Below are positions 8,649 through 18,852 of a stretch of 64,000 bases of DNA, piece after piece. Location: contig NZ_MRTH01000011.1 in the NCBI RefSeq assembly GCF_001956045.1, positions 124,001 through 188,000 of the forward strand. Direction: 5' to 3'. The first letter of the stretch is position 1, and every line of letters starts with the position of its first letter. The translations under genes were made by a program, and so were the position numbers. Below the pieces are notes generated by a model. The model worked only from the letters and a program-made list of their open reading frames with translations. It was not told where the DNA came from and searched no databases. The stretch comes from Paenibacillus sp. FSL H7-0331 (lineage in GTDB: Bacteria; Bacillota; Bacilli; Paenibacillales; NBRC-103111).

Positions 8649-9740
8649 GTGGTTTCTTTAAGAATGCAGCTAGATTTGCAGATGTTTTCCCAAGAAAAAA
8701 CAGAACCGGCTAGCCCTAAGAAACGGCAGGAATCAAGGGAAAAGGGTCAAGTAGCCAAAAGTATGGAACTACCCGCTGCATTCATTTTATTTTTTTGTTT
8801 TCTTTCCTTTTACATATTTGGCGGTTACATGAAAAACCAGTTAACGCTAGTGTTCCGTTCTATCTTTTACGATTACTTGTTGATGGACATTACTACGGCC
8901 AATGTGAATCTACTTTTTCAACAGTTGTTTATGCAAAGTATCATGATCATTGTTCCTGTACTCATGGTAGCTATGGTTACAGCTATATTTAGCAATTACC
9001 TACAAATTGGGGTCATGTTTACTGGAGATCCGCTTAAGATGAAATTTAGCAAGCTCAACCCGATCGAGGGAGCGAAGAAAATATTTTCGGCACGCACCTT
9101 GGTGGATTTTGTGAAATCTGTGCTGAAAATGTCGATTATTGGCTACGTCGTATATGATACGCTTTGGGCTGAAAAAAGTTCCTTAATGGAACTAGCTCGA
9201 CTGCCCTTGGAAAATATTTTCGTATTTATGGCTTCAGTTACATTGAAATTAGGATTGAAAATTGGCTTGATATTAATTGTTTTGGCTCTTTTTGATTACA
9301 TGTATCAGAAATACGAGTTTGAAAAAAGTATTAAGATGTCCAAGCAGGATATTAAAGACGAGTATAAAAAATCGGAAGGCGATCCTTTAATTAAAGGGAA
9401 AATTCGTGAAAAGCAGCGGAGAATGGCTATGCAGCGGATGATGCAAGAGGTTCCTAAGGCCGATGTTGTAATTACAAACCCTACCCATTTTGCCGTAGCG
9501 TTAAAATATGATTCCAACAATATGCAGGCTCCAACCGTTATAGCCAAGGGAACTGAATATATTGCATTGAAAATCAAACAAATAGCCAAGGAAAACCGTA
9601 TTGTGACTATAGAAAATAAACCTTTGGCACGGACCTTGTATGCACAAGTAGAAATTGGCGAAGCCATTCCAGCAGACATGTTCCAGGCTGTCGCAGAGGT
9701 GCTAGCATATGTATATAAGATGAAAGGTAAAGCCAACTAA
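8649..9740 (+). CDS. flhB: Flagellar export switch protein FlhB
   Basis: A 363-residue export protein with four membrane spans and a cytoplasmic C-terminal domain that changes substrate specificity after self-cleavage. The cleavage motif NPTH is intact (N277-P278). The N-terminal segment EKTEPASPKKRQESREKGQV is typical. I chose GTG at 8649 because GGGAGGA at 8636-8642 is well spaced; an ATG at 8664 is less well placed. Its partner FliK is encoded at the window start. Confidence 0.96.
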   Translation: MVSLRMQLDLQMFSQEKTEPASPKKRQESREKGQVAKSMELPAAFILFFCFLSFYIFGGYMKNQLTLVFRSIFYDYLLMDITTANVNLLFQQLFMQSIMIIVPVLMVAMVTAIFSNYLQIGVMFTGDPLKMKFSKLNPIEGAKKIFSARTLVDFVKSVLKMSIIGYVVYDTLWAEKSSLMELARLPLENIFVFMASVTLKLGLKIGLILIVLALFDYMYQKYEFEKSIKMSKQDIKDEYKKSEGDPLIKGKIREKQRRMAMQRMMQEVPKADVVITNPTHFAVALKYDSNNMQAPTVIAKGTEYIALKIKQIAKENRIVTIENKPLARTLYAQVEIGEAIPADMFQAVAEVLAYVYKMKGKAN

Positions 9741-9762
9741 ATAAGAGAGGAGGACATGTGCT

Positions 9763-11796
9763 ATGAAAATTAAAGATCTGGTTGTACTCATTGGTATTAT
9801 TGGAATCGTATTGATGATGGTTGTTCCGGTTCCAGTCTGGTTGATAGATGTTCTGTTAATTATTAATATTTCTATTGCGCTCTTAATTATTCTGGTAGCT
9901 ATGAATACACAGGATCCTTTAGAATTTTCTATCTTTCCTTCACTTCTATTGATTACTACCCTTTTCCGGCTGGCGTTAAACGTCTCGACTACAAGAAATA
10001 TTTTAGCGAATGGGGATGCCGGTAATGTGGTCAAAACCTTTGGTTCGTTTGTTGCACAAGGGAATATCGTTGTAGGCTTCGTCGTCTTTATAATTCTTGT
10101 GCTCGTTCAATTTATCGTTATTACCAAAGGTTCTGAGCGCGTTGCCGAGGTAGCTGCACGATTTACATTGGATGCAATGCCAGGTAAGCAAATGGCTATC
10201 GATGCGGATTTGAATGCAGGCTTAATTAATGAGATTCAAGCTCGGGAGCGAAGAGAGAAAATTTCTAAGGAAGCTGATTTTTATGGAGCGATGGATGGTG
10301 CCAGTAAATTTGTTAAAGGTGATGCCATCGCCGGAATTATCATCTTGTTTATCAATATCTTGGGCGGATTAATTATTGGAATGACAATGAAAGGTATGGG
10401 CCTTGCAGAAGCGGGAGCGCTGTATTCGATTCTTACGATTGGTGACGGATTGGTCAGCCAGATACCGGCTCTGTTAATTTCTACAGCAGCAGGCTTAATC
10501 GTTACCAGAGCAACCTCAGAAGGTAATTTGGCGCACGATTTATCAAAGCAGATCTTACTTTATCCGAAATTGCTCTACATTGTTGCAGGAACAATCACAT
10601 TGCTCGGTATTTTCACTCCTATTCATCTTATTACTACACTACCTATCGCTGCTTTACTCGCTTATGCCGCTATGAAAATGCAGCAGAGTTTGGTGAAGAA
10701 GCTGGCCAAGGATGAGCAGTTGGAGGAAGAGCAGCAAATCGAAGAGGTTCGCAGTCCCGAAAGTGTTATTAGCTTATTGCAGGTGGATCCTATCGAATTT
10801 GAATTTGGTTATGGACTGATCCCTTTGGCTGATACACAGCAGGGCGGCGACTTGTTGGATAGAATTATTTTAATCCGCCGACAATGTGCTCTGGAGATGG
10901 GAGTTGTCGTACCGGTTATTCGAATTCGAGATAATATTCAATTGAAGCCTAATGAATATGTGATCAAGATTAAAGGGAACATGGTCGCTCGCGGAGATCT
11001 GCTGTTGAATCATTATCTGGCCATGAGTCCCGGAATCGAGGACGATTCTATCAGCGGGATCGACACCTTGGAGCCTGCATTTGGGCTACCAGCGTTATGG
11101 ATTGATGAGGCGATGAAAGAAAGAGCTGAATTATCCGGTTATACAGTGGTTGATCCGCCTTCGGTTGTTGCGACTCACCTAACAGAAGTCATCAAGAAAC
11201 ATGCGCATGAGCTTCTTGGACGTCAGGAAACAAGAGGATTGATCGAAAATGTTAAGGAAAGTTACCCGGTTCTGGTGGATGACTTGATTCCTGGCGTATT
11301 GTCCATAGGTGATGTGCAGAAGGTTCTGGTTAAATTGTTAAAAGAAAAAATATCGGTTCGCGACCTGGTCACTATATTGGAGACGTTAGCGGACTACGGT
11401 ACTTATACCAAAGATCCGGAAATATTGACCGAATATGTGAGGCAGTCGCTTTCACGTCAGATTACGCAGCAGTTTGCTGTAACAGGCGATTCACTCAAGG
11501 TCATTACGGTAGGTCCGAGCCTTGAAAAGAAGATAGCCGAGTCTGTTCAGCAATCCGATCAAGGCAGCTATCTGGCTCTGGACCCAAGCTCAACCCAGAT
11601 TATTTATCAACGTATTACGGATCAGGTAACGAAGCTGATCCAATCGGGACAACAGCCGATTGTTTTGACCTCTCCGACAATCCGCATGTATCTTAGGCAG
11701 CTTTTGGAACGAACGATGCAGGATATACCGGTTCTTTCTTACAGTGAGCTCGAACCCAACGTTGAAATTCAAAGCATGGGGGTAGTTAATTTATGA
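9763..11796 (+). CDS. flhA: Flagellar export apparatus protein FlhA
   Basis: A 677-residue protein of normal length: about eight membrane spans in residues 1-310, then a large cytoplasmic domain that docks chaperone-substrate complexes. The conserved FHIPEP-type segment is seen as SLLLITTLFRLALNVSTTR, with KGSERVAEVAARFTLDAMPGKQM in the cytoplasmic loop. A GAGAGGAGGAC ribosome binding site precedes the ATG. It overlaps flhF by 4 bases (ATGA at 11793). Confidence 0.97.
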   Translation: MKIKDLVVLIGIIGIVLMMVVPVPVWLIDVLLIINISIALLIILVAMNTQDPLEFSIFPSLLLITTLFRLALNVSTTRNILANGDAGNVVKTFGSFVAQGNIVVGFVVFIILVLVQFIVITKGSERVAEVAARFTLDAMPGKQMAIDADLNAGLINEIQARERREKISKEADFYGAMDGASKFVKGDAIAGIIILFINILGGLIIGMTMKGMGLAEAGALYSILTIGDGLVSQIPALLISTAAGLIVTRATSEGNLAHDLSKQILLYPKLLYIVAGTITLLGIFTPIHLITTLPIAALLAYAAMKMQQSLVKKLAKDEQLEEEQQIEEVRSPESVISLLQVDPIEFEFGYGLIPLADTQQGGDLLDRIILIRRQCALEMGVVVPVIRIRDNIQLKPNEYVIKIKGNMVARGDLLLNHYLAMSPGIEDDSISGIDTLEPAFGLPALWIDEAMKERAELSGYTVVDPPSVVATHLTEVIKKHAHELLGRQETRGLIENVKESYPVLVDDLIPGVLSIGDVQKVLVKLLKEKISVRDLVTILETLADYGTYTKDPEILTEYVRQSLSRQITQQFAVTGDSLKVITVGPSLEKKIAESVQQSDQGSYLALDPSSTQIIYQRITDQVTKLIQSGQQPIVLTSPTIRMYLRQLLERTMQDIPVLSYSELEPNVEIQSMGVVNL

Positions 11797-13088
11797 GAGT
11801 GAAACGATATATTGTCGATTCAATGCCAGATGCACTGCAAAAAATTAAAACCGATCTTGGTAAGGATGCTGTTATTTTAAATACGAAAGAAATCCGCTCT
11901 GGTGGATTTCTCGGTATGTTTTCCAAAAAGAAAATCGAGGTCATTGCTGCTATAGACACAACCGCGGCAGCGGCGCCTTCACTTGTAAAGACAACCGCAC
12001 CGATAGACAGACCACAGCCTGTAAGTACAGGCTTTAACACACCACAGACCGCTAAAAATGCATATGGACGCCCAAACGGTTTAGCGGCGCAGCAGCAAAT
12101 TACCGACTTGAAACGGGAAGCTCTTGCTTTTCCTGAAGTCCCGGATGTTCTTATTCCAAGTCCGGCTGTACCCGCAAAAATCCCTGCTGCAGCTGTTGTT
12201 GTGAAGGCAAGAGAAGACATGCTGATGGAAGAATTGAAGCAGATGAAAGAGTTCATGCATAAGCTATCTGTTCAAGGAAGCCAACAAGTGAGTGATCCCT
12301 CTTTAATCGTACTGAAGCAACGAATGATCGAGCAGGAAGTAGAGCCTCTGCTAGTGGATGATATCATTACCTCTATTACTCAGGAAGCTCAGGATGCCGG
12401 GCTTACGATAACGGATGATTCAGCGATGGAATCAGCAAGAAAAAAGCTGCTTGAGTTGTTCAACCAGGGTCAATCCAATGCGATGGCTGCCGATACGCGC
12501 ATTGCACATTTTGTAGGACCTACTGGTGTTGGCAAGACAACAACCATCGCTAAGCTGGCCGCAGAGCAAGTGCTCAAATATCATCGTAAGGTAGGCTTCA
12601 TTACCTCGGACACTTATCGAATCGCGGCCGTGGAACAACTCAAGACGTATGCCACTATCCTGAATGTACCTTTAGAGGTCGTGTTCTCGCCTCAGGATTT
12701 ATCCAAAGCATTCGAGCAGCTTAAAGATCGTGATATCATATTTATGGATACGGCAGGGCGGAATTTTCGCAATGAAATGTATGTATCGGAATTGAATACG
12801 CTGCTGCAGTACGGTGGTAAAAGCGAAACGTATCTGGTGCTGAGCTTGACTACCAAATACAAAGATATGAAAGCAATTACAGAAAATTTCTCGAAATTCA
12901 AGCTGGATAAAGTGCTGTTTACGAAAATGGACGAAACCGATTCGTATGGAGCCGTCGTCAATCTGGTGCATGACTTCAAGCTGCAACTTTCTTATGTTGC
13001 CAATGGACAAAGTGTTCCAGATGATATCAATCTGTTGGCGGAGCAGCATATTGTTGACCTGATACTGGGGGTTGATCATCATGACTGA
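11793..13088 (+). CDS. flhF: SRP-family GTPase FlhF
   Basis: Signal-recognition-particle-type GTPase that governs where and how many flagella are built. The 431 residues comprise an N-terminal B domain (MRVKRYIVDSMPDALQKIK), a long Ala/Pro-rich linker at about 50-150 that makes this protein longer than B. subtilis FlhF, an N domain, and the G domain from about 235. The G domain shows FVGPTGVGKTTTIAKLAA, SDTYRIAAVEQLKTYA, DTAGR and TKMDETDSYG. The gene overlaps flhG by 8 bases. Confidence 0.96.
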   Translation: MRVKRYIVDSMPDALQKIKTDLGKDAVILNTKEIRSGGFLGMFSKKKIEVIAAIDTTAAAAPSLVKTTAPIDRPQPVSTGFNTPQTAKNAYGRPNGLAAQQQITDLKREALAFPEVPDVLIPSPAVPAKIPAAAVVVKAREDMLMEELKQMKEFMHKLSVQGSQQVSDPSLIVLKQRMIEQEVEPLLVDDIITSITQEAQDAGLTITDDSAMESARKKLLELFNQGQSNAMAADTRIAHFVGPTGVGKTTTIAKLAAEQVLKYHRKVGFITSDTYRIAAVEQLKTYATILNVPLEVVFSPQDLSKAFEQLKDRDIIFMDTAGRNFRNEMYVSELNTLLQYGGKSETYLVLSLTTKYKDMKAITENFSKFKLDKVLFTKMDETDSYGAVVNLVHDFKLQLSYVANGQSVPDDINLLAEQHIVDLILGVDHHD

Positions 13089-13956
13089 CCAGGCACAAGG
13101 ACTTCGCAATCTGGTTTCCAATCAACATGTCCAGAAGTCTGTCAAGCCAACTCGCATACTTACAGTAACCAGTGGCAAGGGCGGTGTGGGGAAGTCCAAC
13201 TTTACACTGAATTTTGCACTTACTTTACAAAAAAAGGGTTTTGATGTATTGGTATTTGATGCTGATATTGGGCTAGCGAATATCGACGTGCTGATGGGAG
13301 TTAGCGCTAAATACAATTTGTATCACTTGCTGAAAAAAGAAAAAACGATCTGGGAAATTATCCAGAGAGGTCCACATGATCTGCAATTCATTGCAGGTGG
13401 TTCTGGATTTAATGATTTGATCAGACTTACTGACGATCAATTAGAATATTTTGCTGATCAGGTTAATCAATTAAATGGCACTGTGGATTTCATTATTTTT
13501 GATACAGGTGCGGGTTTGTCGAAGGAAACGTTAAAATTCATTTTGGCAGCAGAAGAAACCATTGTGGTAACTACCCCAGAGCCAACTTCAATAACTGATG
13601 CTTACGCTATTATTAAAATGGTTAACTCGATGAATGAACCTGTGAATTTCAAATTGGTCGTTAATCGTACTACGGACAGCAAGGAAGGCAAACAAACTGC
13701 CGACAAGATCATTATGGTTGCCAAACAATTTTTACACATAGATATCCCGACCTTAGGCTTTGTAGACGACGATAACAACGTGTCCAAGGCTGTGAAAAGA
13801 CAAATTCCTTTTACGGTGGCTTATCCTACCAGCGCAGCCTCTCAGTCGATCTATCGATTAGTCGATGATTTTATTGCCAGACAAACTCCTACGGGGGAAC
13901 AGCAGAGTGCAGTAAAAGGCTTCATGTCGAAAATGATGAGACTTTTAAGACACTAG
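13081..13956 (+). CDS. flhG: MinD-like ATPase FlhG (YlxH)
   Basis: A 291-residue ParA/MinD-type ATPase that stimulates FlhF GTPase and helps set flagellar pattern. The deviant Walker A is TSGKGGVGKSNFTLNFA, followed by VFDADIGLANIDVLMG and FDTGAGLSKETLKF. The C-terminus has a likely amphipathic membrane-targeting helix (FMSKMMRLLRH). The ATG at 13081 is preferred over the in-frame TTG at 13072 because the GGGGG tract at 13066-13070 is too near the latter. Confidence 0.95.
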   Translation: MTDQAQGLRNLVSNQHVQKSVKPTRILTVTSGKGGVGKSNFTLNFALTLQKKGFDVLVFDADIGLANIDVLMGVSAKYNLYHLLKKEKTIWEIIQRGPHDLQFIAGGSGFNDLIRLTDDQLEYFADQVNQLNGTVDFIIFDTGAGLSKETLKFILAAEETIVVTTPEPTSITDAYAIIKMVNSMNEPVNFKLVVNRTTDSKEGKQTADKIIMVAKQFLHIDIPTLGFVDDDNNVSKAVKRQIPFTVAYPTSAASQSIYRLVDDFIARQTPTGEQQSAVKGFMSKMMRLLRH

Positions 13957-14002
13957 CGTCCTCTTACTTAGTGAAACAGACAACTTGGAGGAGTGAATAT
14001 AG

Positions 14003-15121
14003 ATGAACCCTTATAAAATATTGGTTGTTGACGATTCGATCTTTATGAGGAAAATGATAACAGACATGATTACGGAGGATACTCAATTTCAAGTGATAGG
14101 CACTGCAAAAAACGGCAAAGAAGCAGTGAATATGGTTAAAATGCTGAAGCCGGACGCTATCACTATGGATATTGAAATGCCGGAAATGAATGGTCTGGAC
14201 GCCCTGAAGATCATTATGGATATACAGCCCACTCCAGTGATCATGTTAAGCAGTTTAACTCAGGATGGGGCAAGGGAAACGATCGTAGCGCTCGAACGAG
14301 GAGCCGTTGATTTTGTCGGTAAGCCTTCGGGCTCGATATCATTGGATTTACACAGGGTAAGGGAATTGCTGCTCGAAAAGCTGCATATCGCAGTCAAAAC
14401 GAATGTGTTGAAGTTTCGTTCCAATCCTGTAGTGACACCACCAATACCCAGAGCCAAAGCGGTACCCAGGATTGAGGAGTTGCCTAAGGTAACTAAGGAG
14501 CAAACAGTGCCACATTTGTCCCATCAACAGGGATCGAGTCAGGTTCAGCAAATCGTGGCCATAGGCACTTCTACTGGCGGTCCGAGAGCACTTCATCAGG
14601 TCGTTTCTCATATTCCGGGACATCTTCCTGCTCCAGTTGTTATCGTTCAGCATATGCCACCCAATTTTACTAAATCGTTGGCACAGCGATTGAACTCGGT
14701 CTCCGAGCTGCATGTTGTGGAGGCGGAAGAGGGTATGATTTTGCAAAATGGACATGCCTATGTGGCTCCAGGTGGTTTTCATATGACGGTAGCACGCAAT
14801 GGACCTGGTGTTTACAAAATTCATATAAGCAAAGAAGAAGCCAGAGGAGGGCATAGACCTTCTGTAGACATACTTTTTGAGTCACTTCTGCCTTTGAAAG
14901 AGCTAAAGCGACACATCGTTCTCATGACTGGAATGGGAGCCGATGGGGCAAAGGGGATGCTGGCACTTAAGAATGCGGGTGCTGTTACGACTATTGCTGA
15001 ATCCGAAGAAACCTGTATTGTGTATGGGATGCCTCGGGCAGCAGTAGAACTAAAATGTGTGATGCATGTTCTGGCACAGCAAGAAATAGCTCCAAAGCTA
15101 GCTCAGGTCGTTTGTAAGTAG
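14003..15121 (+). CDS. cheB: Protein-glutamate methylesterase/glutaminase CheB
   Basis: Removes methyl groups from chemoreceptors during adaptation. The 372 residues hold an N-terminal receiver with phosphoacceptor D56 (ITMDIEMPEMNG), a variable linker at about 125-180, and a C-terminal methylesterase domain. Its catalytic triad segments are visible: Ser in AIGTSTGGPRAL, His in IVQHMPPNFTKSLA and Asp in GMGADGAKGML. No cheR methyltransferase gene is in the window, so it must be elsewhere. The ribosome binding site is TTGGAGGAG at 13985-13993. Confidence 0.97.
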   Translation: MNPYKILVVDDSIFMRKMITDMITEDTQFQVIGTAKNGKEAVNMVKMLKPDAITMDIEMPEMNGLDALKIIMDIQPTPVIMLSSLTQDGARETIVALERGAVDFVGKPSGSISLDLHRVRELLLEKLHIAVKTNVLKFRSNPVVTPPIPRAKAVPRIEELPKVTKEQTVPHLSHQQGSSQVQQIVAIGTSTGGPRALHQVVSHIPGHLPAPVVIVQHMPPNFTKSLAQRLNSVSELHVVEAEEGMILQNGHAYVAPGGFHMTVARNGPGVYKIHISKEEARGGHRPSVDILFESLLPLKELKRHIVLMTGMGADGAKGMLALKNAGAVTTIAESEETCIVYGMPRAAVELKCVMHVLAQQEIAPKLAQVVCK

Positions 15122-15170
15122 CATAGAGACATCAGTAATACAAATCATCCATTGACGGAGGTGTGAGGTT

Positions 15171-17225
15171 ATGGACTTAAATCAATACCTTTCAATGTTT
15201 ATTGATGAATCCAGAGAGCATCTGCAAGCCTTAAACGATAATTTACTGGCTTTAGAAGGCAGTCCTGAGGACATCAGCATTGTACATAATATTTTTCGTT
15301 CGGCCCATACCCTTAAGGGTATGTCAGCGACGATGGGCTTTGAAGATTTGGCATCATTGACCCATGAAATGGAAAACGTACTGGATCTCGTTCGTAATGA
15401 TAAGTTGAAGATGGACGCATTTATATTCGACTGTATTTTCAAGAGTTTGGATGCTCTGGAGTCGATGGTAGAGGACATTATTCAAGGCGGTACGGGTAAG
15501 GCGGATGTGAGTGACATTGTCCTTTCTCTGAAATCGATAGTGACAGGGGATTACTTAAAGGCAGGTACTGCTGCAGGAGCAAAGTCAGGCACTGCGGATG
15601 CCAATACAGCCGCCTCATCCATCCTGGATGAATTTCAGCTGTCGATTATTCAGCAATCGATAGATGCTGGCATGCAGGTTTTTTATGTCGAAGTAGGCGT
15701 TCGTCAAGATTGTGTATTGAAGGCAGCCAGAGCGTATATGGTGTTTAACGTGTTGGAGCAAAACGGTGAGGTCATTAAATCGGATCCTCCCGTAGAGGAC
15801 ATTGAACAGGAACGGTTTGACAATAATTTTTCGGTCTTTTTCATTTCCGGTACAGATCAGGAATCTTTGCAAAAACAAGTTGCTAATGTATCAGAGATTG
15901 ATAAAGCTGTCGTTACCTTGCTAACACACGAAAAACTCGAAGAATTATTGAAGCCGGCAATGGCGGCGGTTCCTGAAATCGCAGCAGCTGCAGCTGTTCA
16001 AGAGGCTGCTCCTGTTCAGGCAGCAGCGGCAGAAGTAAGAAAGCCTGTGGCTGCTGCTAATGCTCCTGTGGCAAACCGAACGATTCGTGTGGATATAGAA
16101 CGACTGGATGCATTGATGAATCTGTTCAGTGAGCTGTTGATTGATCGCTCCAGATTAGAGCAATTGGCCAGCGAAATTAGAAAAAATGATCTGACAGAAA
16201 CGGTTGAACACATGTCAAGGGTTAGCAGTGATCTACAAAATATCGTACTCAAGCTGCGGATGGTTCCCATTGATACCGTATTTAATCGATTCCCACGGAT
16301 GATTCGTGATGTTGCCAAAAACCTCGACAAAAAAGTCGATTTGATCATTACTGGCGCAGATACAGAGCTGGACCGTACTGTCGTAGATGAGATCGGCGAT
16401 CCTTTGGTCCATTTACTTCGTAATGCAGTGGATCATGGGGTTGAACCTACAGTTGACAGAATAGCAGCAGGCAAGCCGGAAACAGGATCAATCTATTTAC
16501 GTGCTTTTCATAGTGGGAATCATGTTTTTATCGAAATTGAAGAGGATGGCCGCGGCATCAACCGTGATGGTGTTCTCAATGCAGCCATTAAAAAAGGGGT
16601 CGTCACACCCGAGCAGGCTTCCAAATTATCCGATAATGAGGTATACCTTCTCCTGTTTGCTTCAGGCTTCAGCACAGCTGATAAGATTTCCGATATATCA
16701 GGACGTGGTGTAGGCTTGGATGTCGTCAAGACGAAGATAGAAAGCCTCGGCGGACGTGTTCAAGTAGAATCGAAATTTGGCAAGGGAACCAAGTTTTCAG
16801 TCCAGCTGCCGCTTACGCTGTCGATTATTTCTGCAATGCTCATTCGTGTAGGTGCGGAAAAGTATGCGATACCGTTGTCCTCCATCGTGGAGACATCAGC
16901 CATTGCATCCGACCAGATTCTTACTGTACACGGAAGTCGGATGGTGAATTTTCGTTCGAACGTGATCCCCCTTGTTTCATTGGCAAAAGTTTTTAGTGTT
17001 CCTAACAAAAATGGCAATGAAGCTGAAAAAGAAACACAAATCGTAGTGATCCGCAAAGGTGAAAAGCTTGCCGCACTTATTGTAGATGAATTTATTGGTC
17101 AGCAGGAAATTGTTTTGAAATCTTTGGGCAAATATTTCACGAATTTATTCGCTATATCCGGTGCAACTATTCTTGGTGATGGACAGGTCGCGCTTATTAT
17201 TGATACCAATGCTTTAATTAAATAA
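15171..17225 (+). CDS. cheA: Chemotaxis histidine kinase CheA
   Basis: A 684-residue receptor-coupled kinase. In order: Hpt domain with phosphorylated H46 (FRSAHTLKGMSA), CheY/CheB-binding P2 at about 150-250, an Ala-rich linker near 265-300, dimerisation P3 (about 305-370), and a HATPase domain with the N box LLRNAVDHGVEP and the G boxes DGRGINRDG and ISGRGVGLDVVKTKI. A CheW-like P5 domain closes it. The family order and length are normal. It is preceded by GACGGAGGTG at 15154-15163. Confidence 0.97.
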   Translation: MDLNQYLSMFIDESREHLQALNDNLLALEGSPEDISIVHNIFRSAHTLKGMSATMGFEDLASLTHEMENVLDLVRNDKLKMDAFIFDCIFKSLDALESMVEDIIQGGTGKADVSDIVLSLKSIVTGDYLKAGTAAGAKSGTADANTAASSILDEFQLSIIQQSIDAGMQVFYVEVGVRQDCVLKAARAYMVFNVLEQNGEVIKSDPPVEDIEQERFDNNFSVFFISGTDQESLQKQVANVSEIDKAVVTLLTHEKLEELLKPAMAAVPEIAAAAAVQEAAPVQAAAAEVRKPVAAANAPVANRTIRVDIERLDALMNLFSELLIDRSRLEQLASEIRKNDLTETVEHMSRVSSDLQNIVLKLRMVPIDTVFNRFPRMIRDVAKNLDKKVDLIITGADTELDRTVVDEIGDPLVHLLRNAVDHGVEPTVDRIAAGKPETGSIYLRAFHSGNHVFIEIEEDGRGINRDGVLNAAIKKGVVTPEQASKLSDNEVYLLLFASGFSTADKISDISGRGVGLDVVKTKIESLGGRVQVESKFGKGTKFSVQLPLTLSIISAMLIRVGAEKYAIPLSSIVETSAIASDQILTVHGSRMVNFRSNVIPLVSLAKVFSVPNKNGNEAEKETQIVVIRKGEKLAALIVDEFIGQQEIVLKSLGKYFTNLFAISGATILGDGQVALIIDTNALIK

Positions 17226-17271
17226 GTTTTATCAAGATTACATAAGGGATTTCAAAGGGAGGCACGGGAAT

Positions 17272-17733
17272 ATGGGCGAAGAAATGAAGGTTATCGTTTT
17301 TGCTTTGGCACACGAGGAATATGGAGTAGAAGTGGAAAAAGTTCGAACAATCGAGCGGATGCAGCCGATGACACGTGTTCCAAGAACGCCAGAGTTCGTT
17401 AAAGGCGTCATTAATTTGCGCGGTGTCGTTACTCCTATTATTGATCTGCGTGGAAGATTCGGTTTTGCAGAAAGCGACTATACAGACAATACTCGCATTA
17501 TTATCGTTTCTGTGAAAGAAATGGAAGTTGGTTTAATTGTAGATTCAGCGAATGATGTTACGGATATCAACACGGATAACATTGATGATCCTCCAGAAGT
17601 GGTAGGCGGAATCAAAGCTAAATATTTACAAGGGATTGCAAAGATTGGGGATTCGCGTCTTTTGGTGCTTTTGAATTTAGAAGAAGTTCTGAACAAAAGC
17701 GAAATTATTCAATTAGAAAACCAAGAGGAGTAA
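17272..17733 (+). CDS. cheW: Chemotaxis coupling protein CheW
   Basis: A 153-residue adaptor that links chemoreceptors to CheA. The CheW fold is recognisable from VIVFALAHEEYGVEVEKVRTI, the RVPRTPEFVKGVINLRGVVTP segment (quoted in part), and IIDLRGRFG. It directly follows cheA and precedes cheC by 4 bases. The ribosome binding site is AAAGGGAGGCA at 17256-17266. Confidence 0.96.
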   Translation: MGEEMKVIVFALAHEEYGVEVEKVRTIERMQPMTRVPRTPEFVKGVINLRGVVTPIIDLRGRFGFAESDYTDNTRIIIVSVKEMEVGLIVDSANDVTDINTDNIDDPPEVVGGIKAKYLQGIAKIGDSRLLVLLNLEEVLNKSEIIQLENQEE

Positions 17734-17737
17734 CCGT

Positions 17738-18358
17738 GTGGAATCATTTAATGGGTTTGCCGATTTTCAATTGGATGTTCTCAAGGAAGTAGGTAATATT
17801 GGAGCTGGTCATGCGGCCACCGCACTATCCAGACTTTTGGATAAACCGGTTGATATGCTTGTGCCCAAGGTTCGTATGGTAGAATTTGAAGAAATTGCTG
17901 ACAGCGTTGGTGGGGCTGAACGGGTTGTGATCGCCATCTTCCTTCGAGTTGAAGGGGAAACACCTGGAAATCTATTTTTTATATTATCTCTCGAATCTGC
18001 AAAAAAATTATTGCGAAATTTGGTAGGGATTGAGGTAGTTGATGACGAACATTATACAGATATGGAGCTTTCTGCCTTAAGTGAGATTGGTAATATACTT
18101 GCAGGCTCATATTTGTCTTCATTGGCTGATTTTACGCAGTTGTACATGTCACCAACCGTCCCGGCACTCGCAATTGACATGGCCGGGGCCATTCTAAGCT
18201 ACGGTCTTATTCAATTCGGTCAAATGGGAGATCATGCTTTGTTAATTGATACCAAGTTTTTGGATGGGAATGACGAGATTGAAGGACACTTCTTCCTGAT
18301 CCCGGATCCCGAATCTTTTAACAAAATTTTTATTGCCTTGGGAGTACAAGGTCCATGA
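17738..18358 (+). CDS. cheC: CheY-P phosphatase CheC
   Basis: A 206-residue CheC phosphatase with both active-site helices: LDVLKEVGNIGAGHAATALS near residue 12 and ELSALSEIGNILAGSYLSSL near residue 112 (Glu and Asn of each EIGN or EVGN motif present). In B. subtilis CheC binds CheD, and this balance feeds back on receptor activity; cheD is adjacent and coupled here (ATGA at 18355-18358). The start is GTG at 17738 behind GAGGAG at 17725-17730. Confidence 0.95.
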   Translation: MESFNGFADFQLDVLKEVGNIGAGHAATALSRLLDKPVDMLVPKVRMVEFEEIADSVGGAERVVIAIFLRVEGETPGNLFFILSLESAKKLLRNLVGIEVVDDEHYTDMELSALSEIGNILAGSYLSSLADFTQLYMSPTVPALAIDMAGAILSYGLIQFGQMGDHALLIDTKFLDGNDEIEGHFFLIPDPESFNKIFIALGVQGP

Positions 18359-18849
18359 TTCCAGACAATTTTATTAAGGTAGGCATGGCTGATCTCAATG
18401 TTACGCATTTGACCGGGGTGCTAAAGACAACAGGATTAGGTTCATGTGTAGGTATTACACTGTATGACCCCAAGGCGTTGGTTGCTGGAATGGCGCATGT
18501 CATGCTGCCAACCTCAGATATTGCAAGAGAAGGCAATTTAAATGTTGCCAAGTATGCGGACACCGCAATTCCAGAAATGATTGAGAAAATGCTGAAATTA
18601 GGGGCAGTTCTCAGAAGAATGGAAGCTAAAATGGCGGGTGGAGCACAAATGTTCGCCTTTGCAGGCAACTCTGACACGATGAGAATCGGTCCGAGAAATG
18701 TCGAATCATGCAAAATCATGTTGACCAAGTATTCGATTCCGCTAAAGTCGGAGGATACGGGTTCCAATTACGGGAGAACAGTTGAATTTAACTGTGAAAC
18801 AGGTATCCTGTTAATCCGCAGCGTTCAACAAGGAGTGAAGGAACTGTAG
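18355..18849 (+). CDS. cheD: Chemoreceptor glutamine deamidase CheD
   Basis: A 164-residue enzyme that converts receptor glutamines to glutamates and also partners CheC. The catalytic Cys (C31 in GLGSCVGITLYDP) and His (H48 in GMAHVMLP) are in place, followed by the family segment AKMAGGAQMFAF. Its start overlaps the cheC stop, fitting the CheC-CheD complex. Confidence 0.95.
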   Translation: MIPDNFIKVGMADLNVTHLTGVLKTTGLGSCVGITLYDPKALVAGMAHVMLPTSDIAREGNLNVAKYADTAIPEMIEKMLKLGAVLRRMEAKMAGGAQMFAFAGNSDTMRIGPRNVESCKIMLTKYSIPLKSEDTGSNYGRTVEFNCETGILLIRSVQQGVKEL

Positions 18850-18852
18850 ACT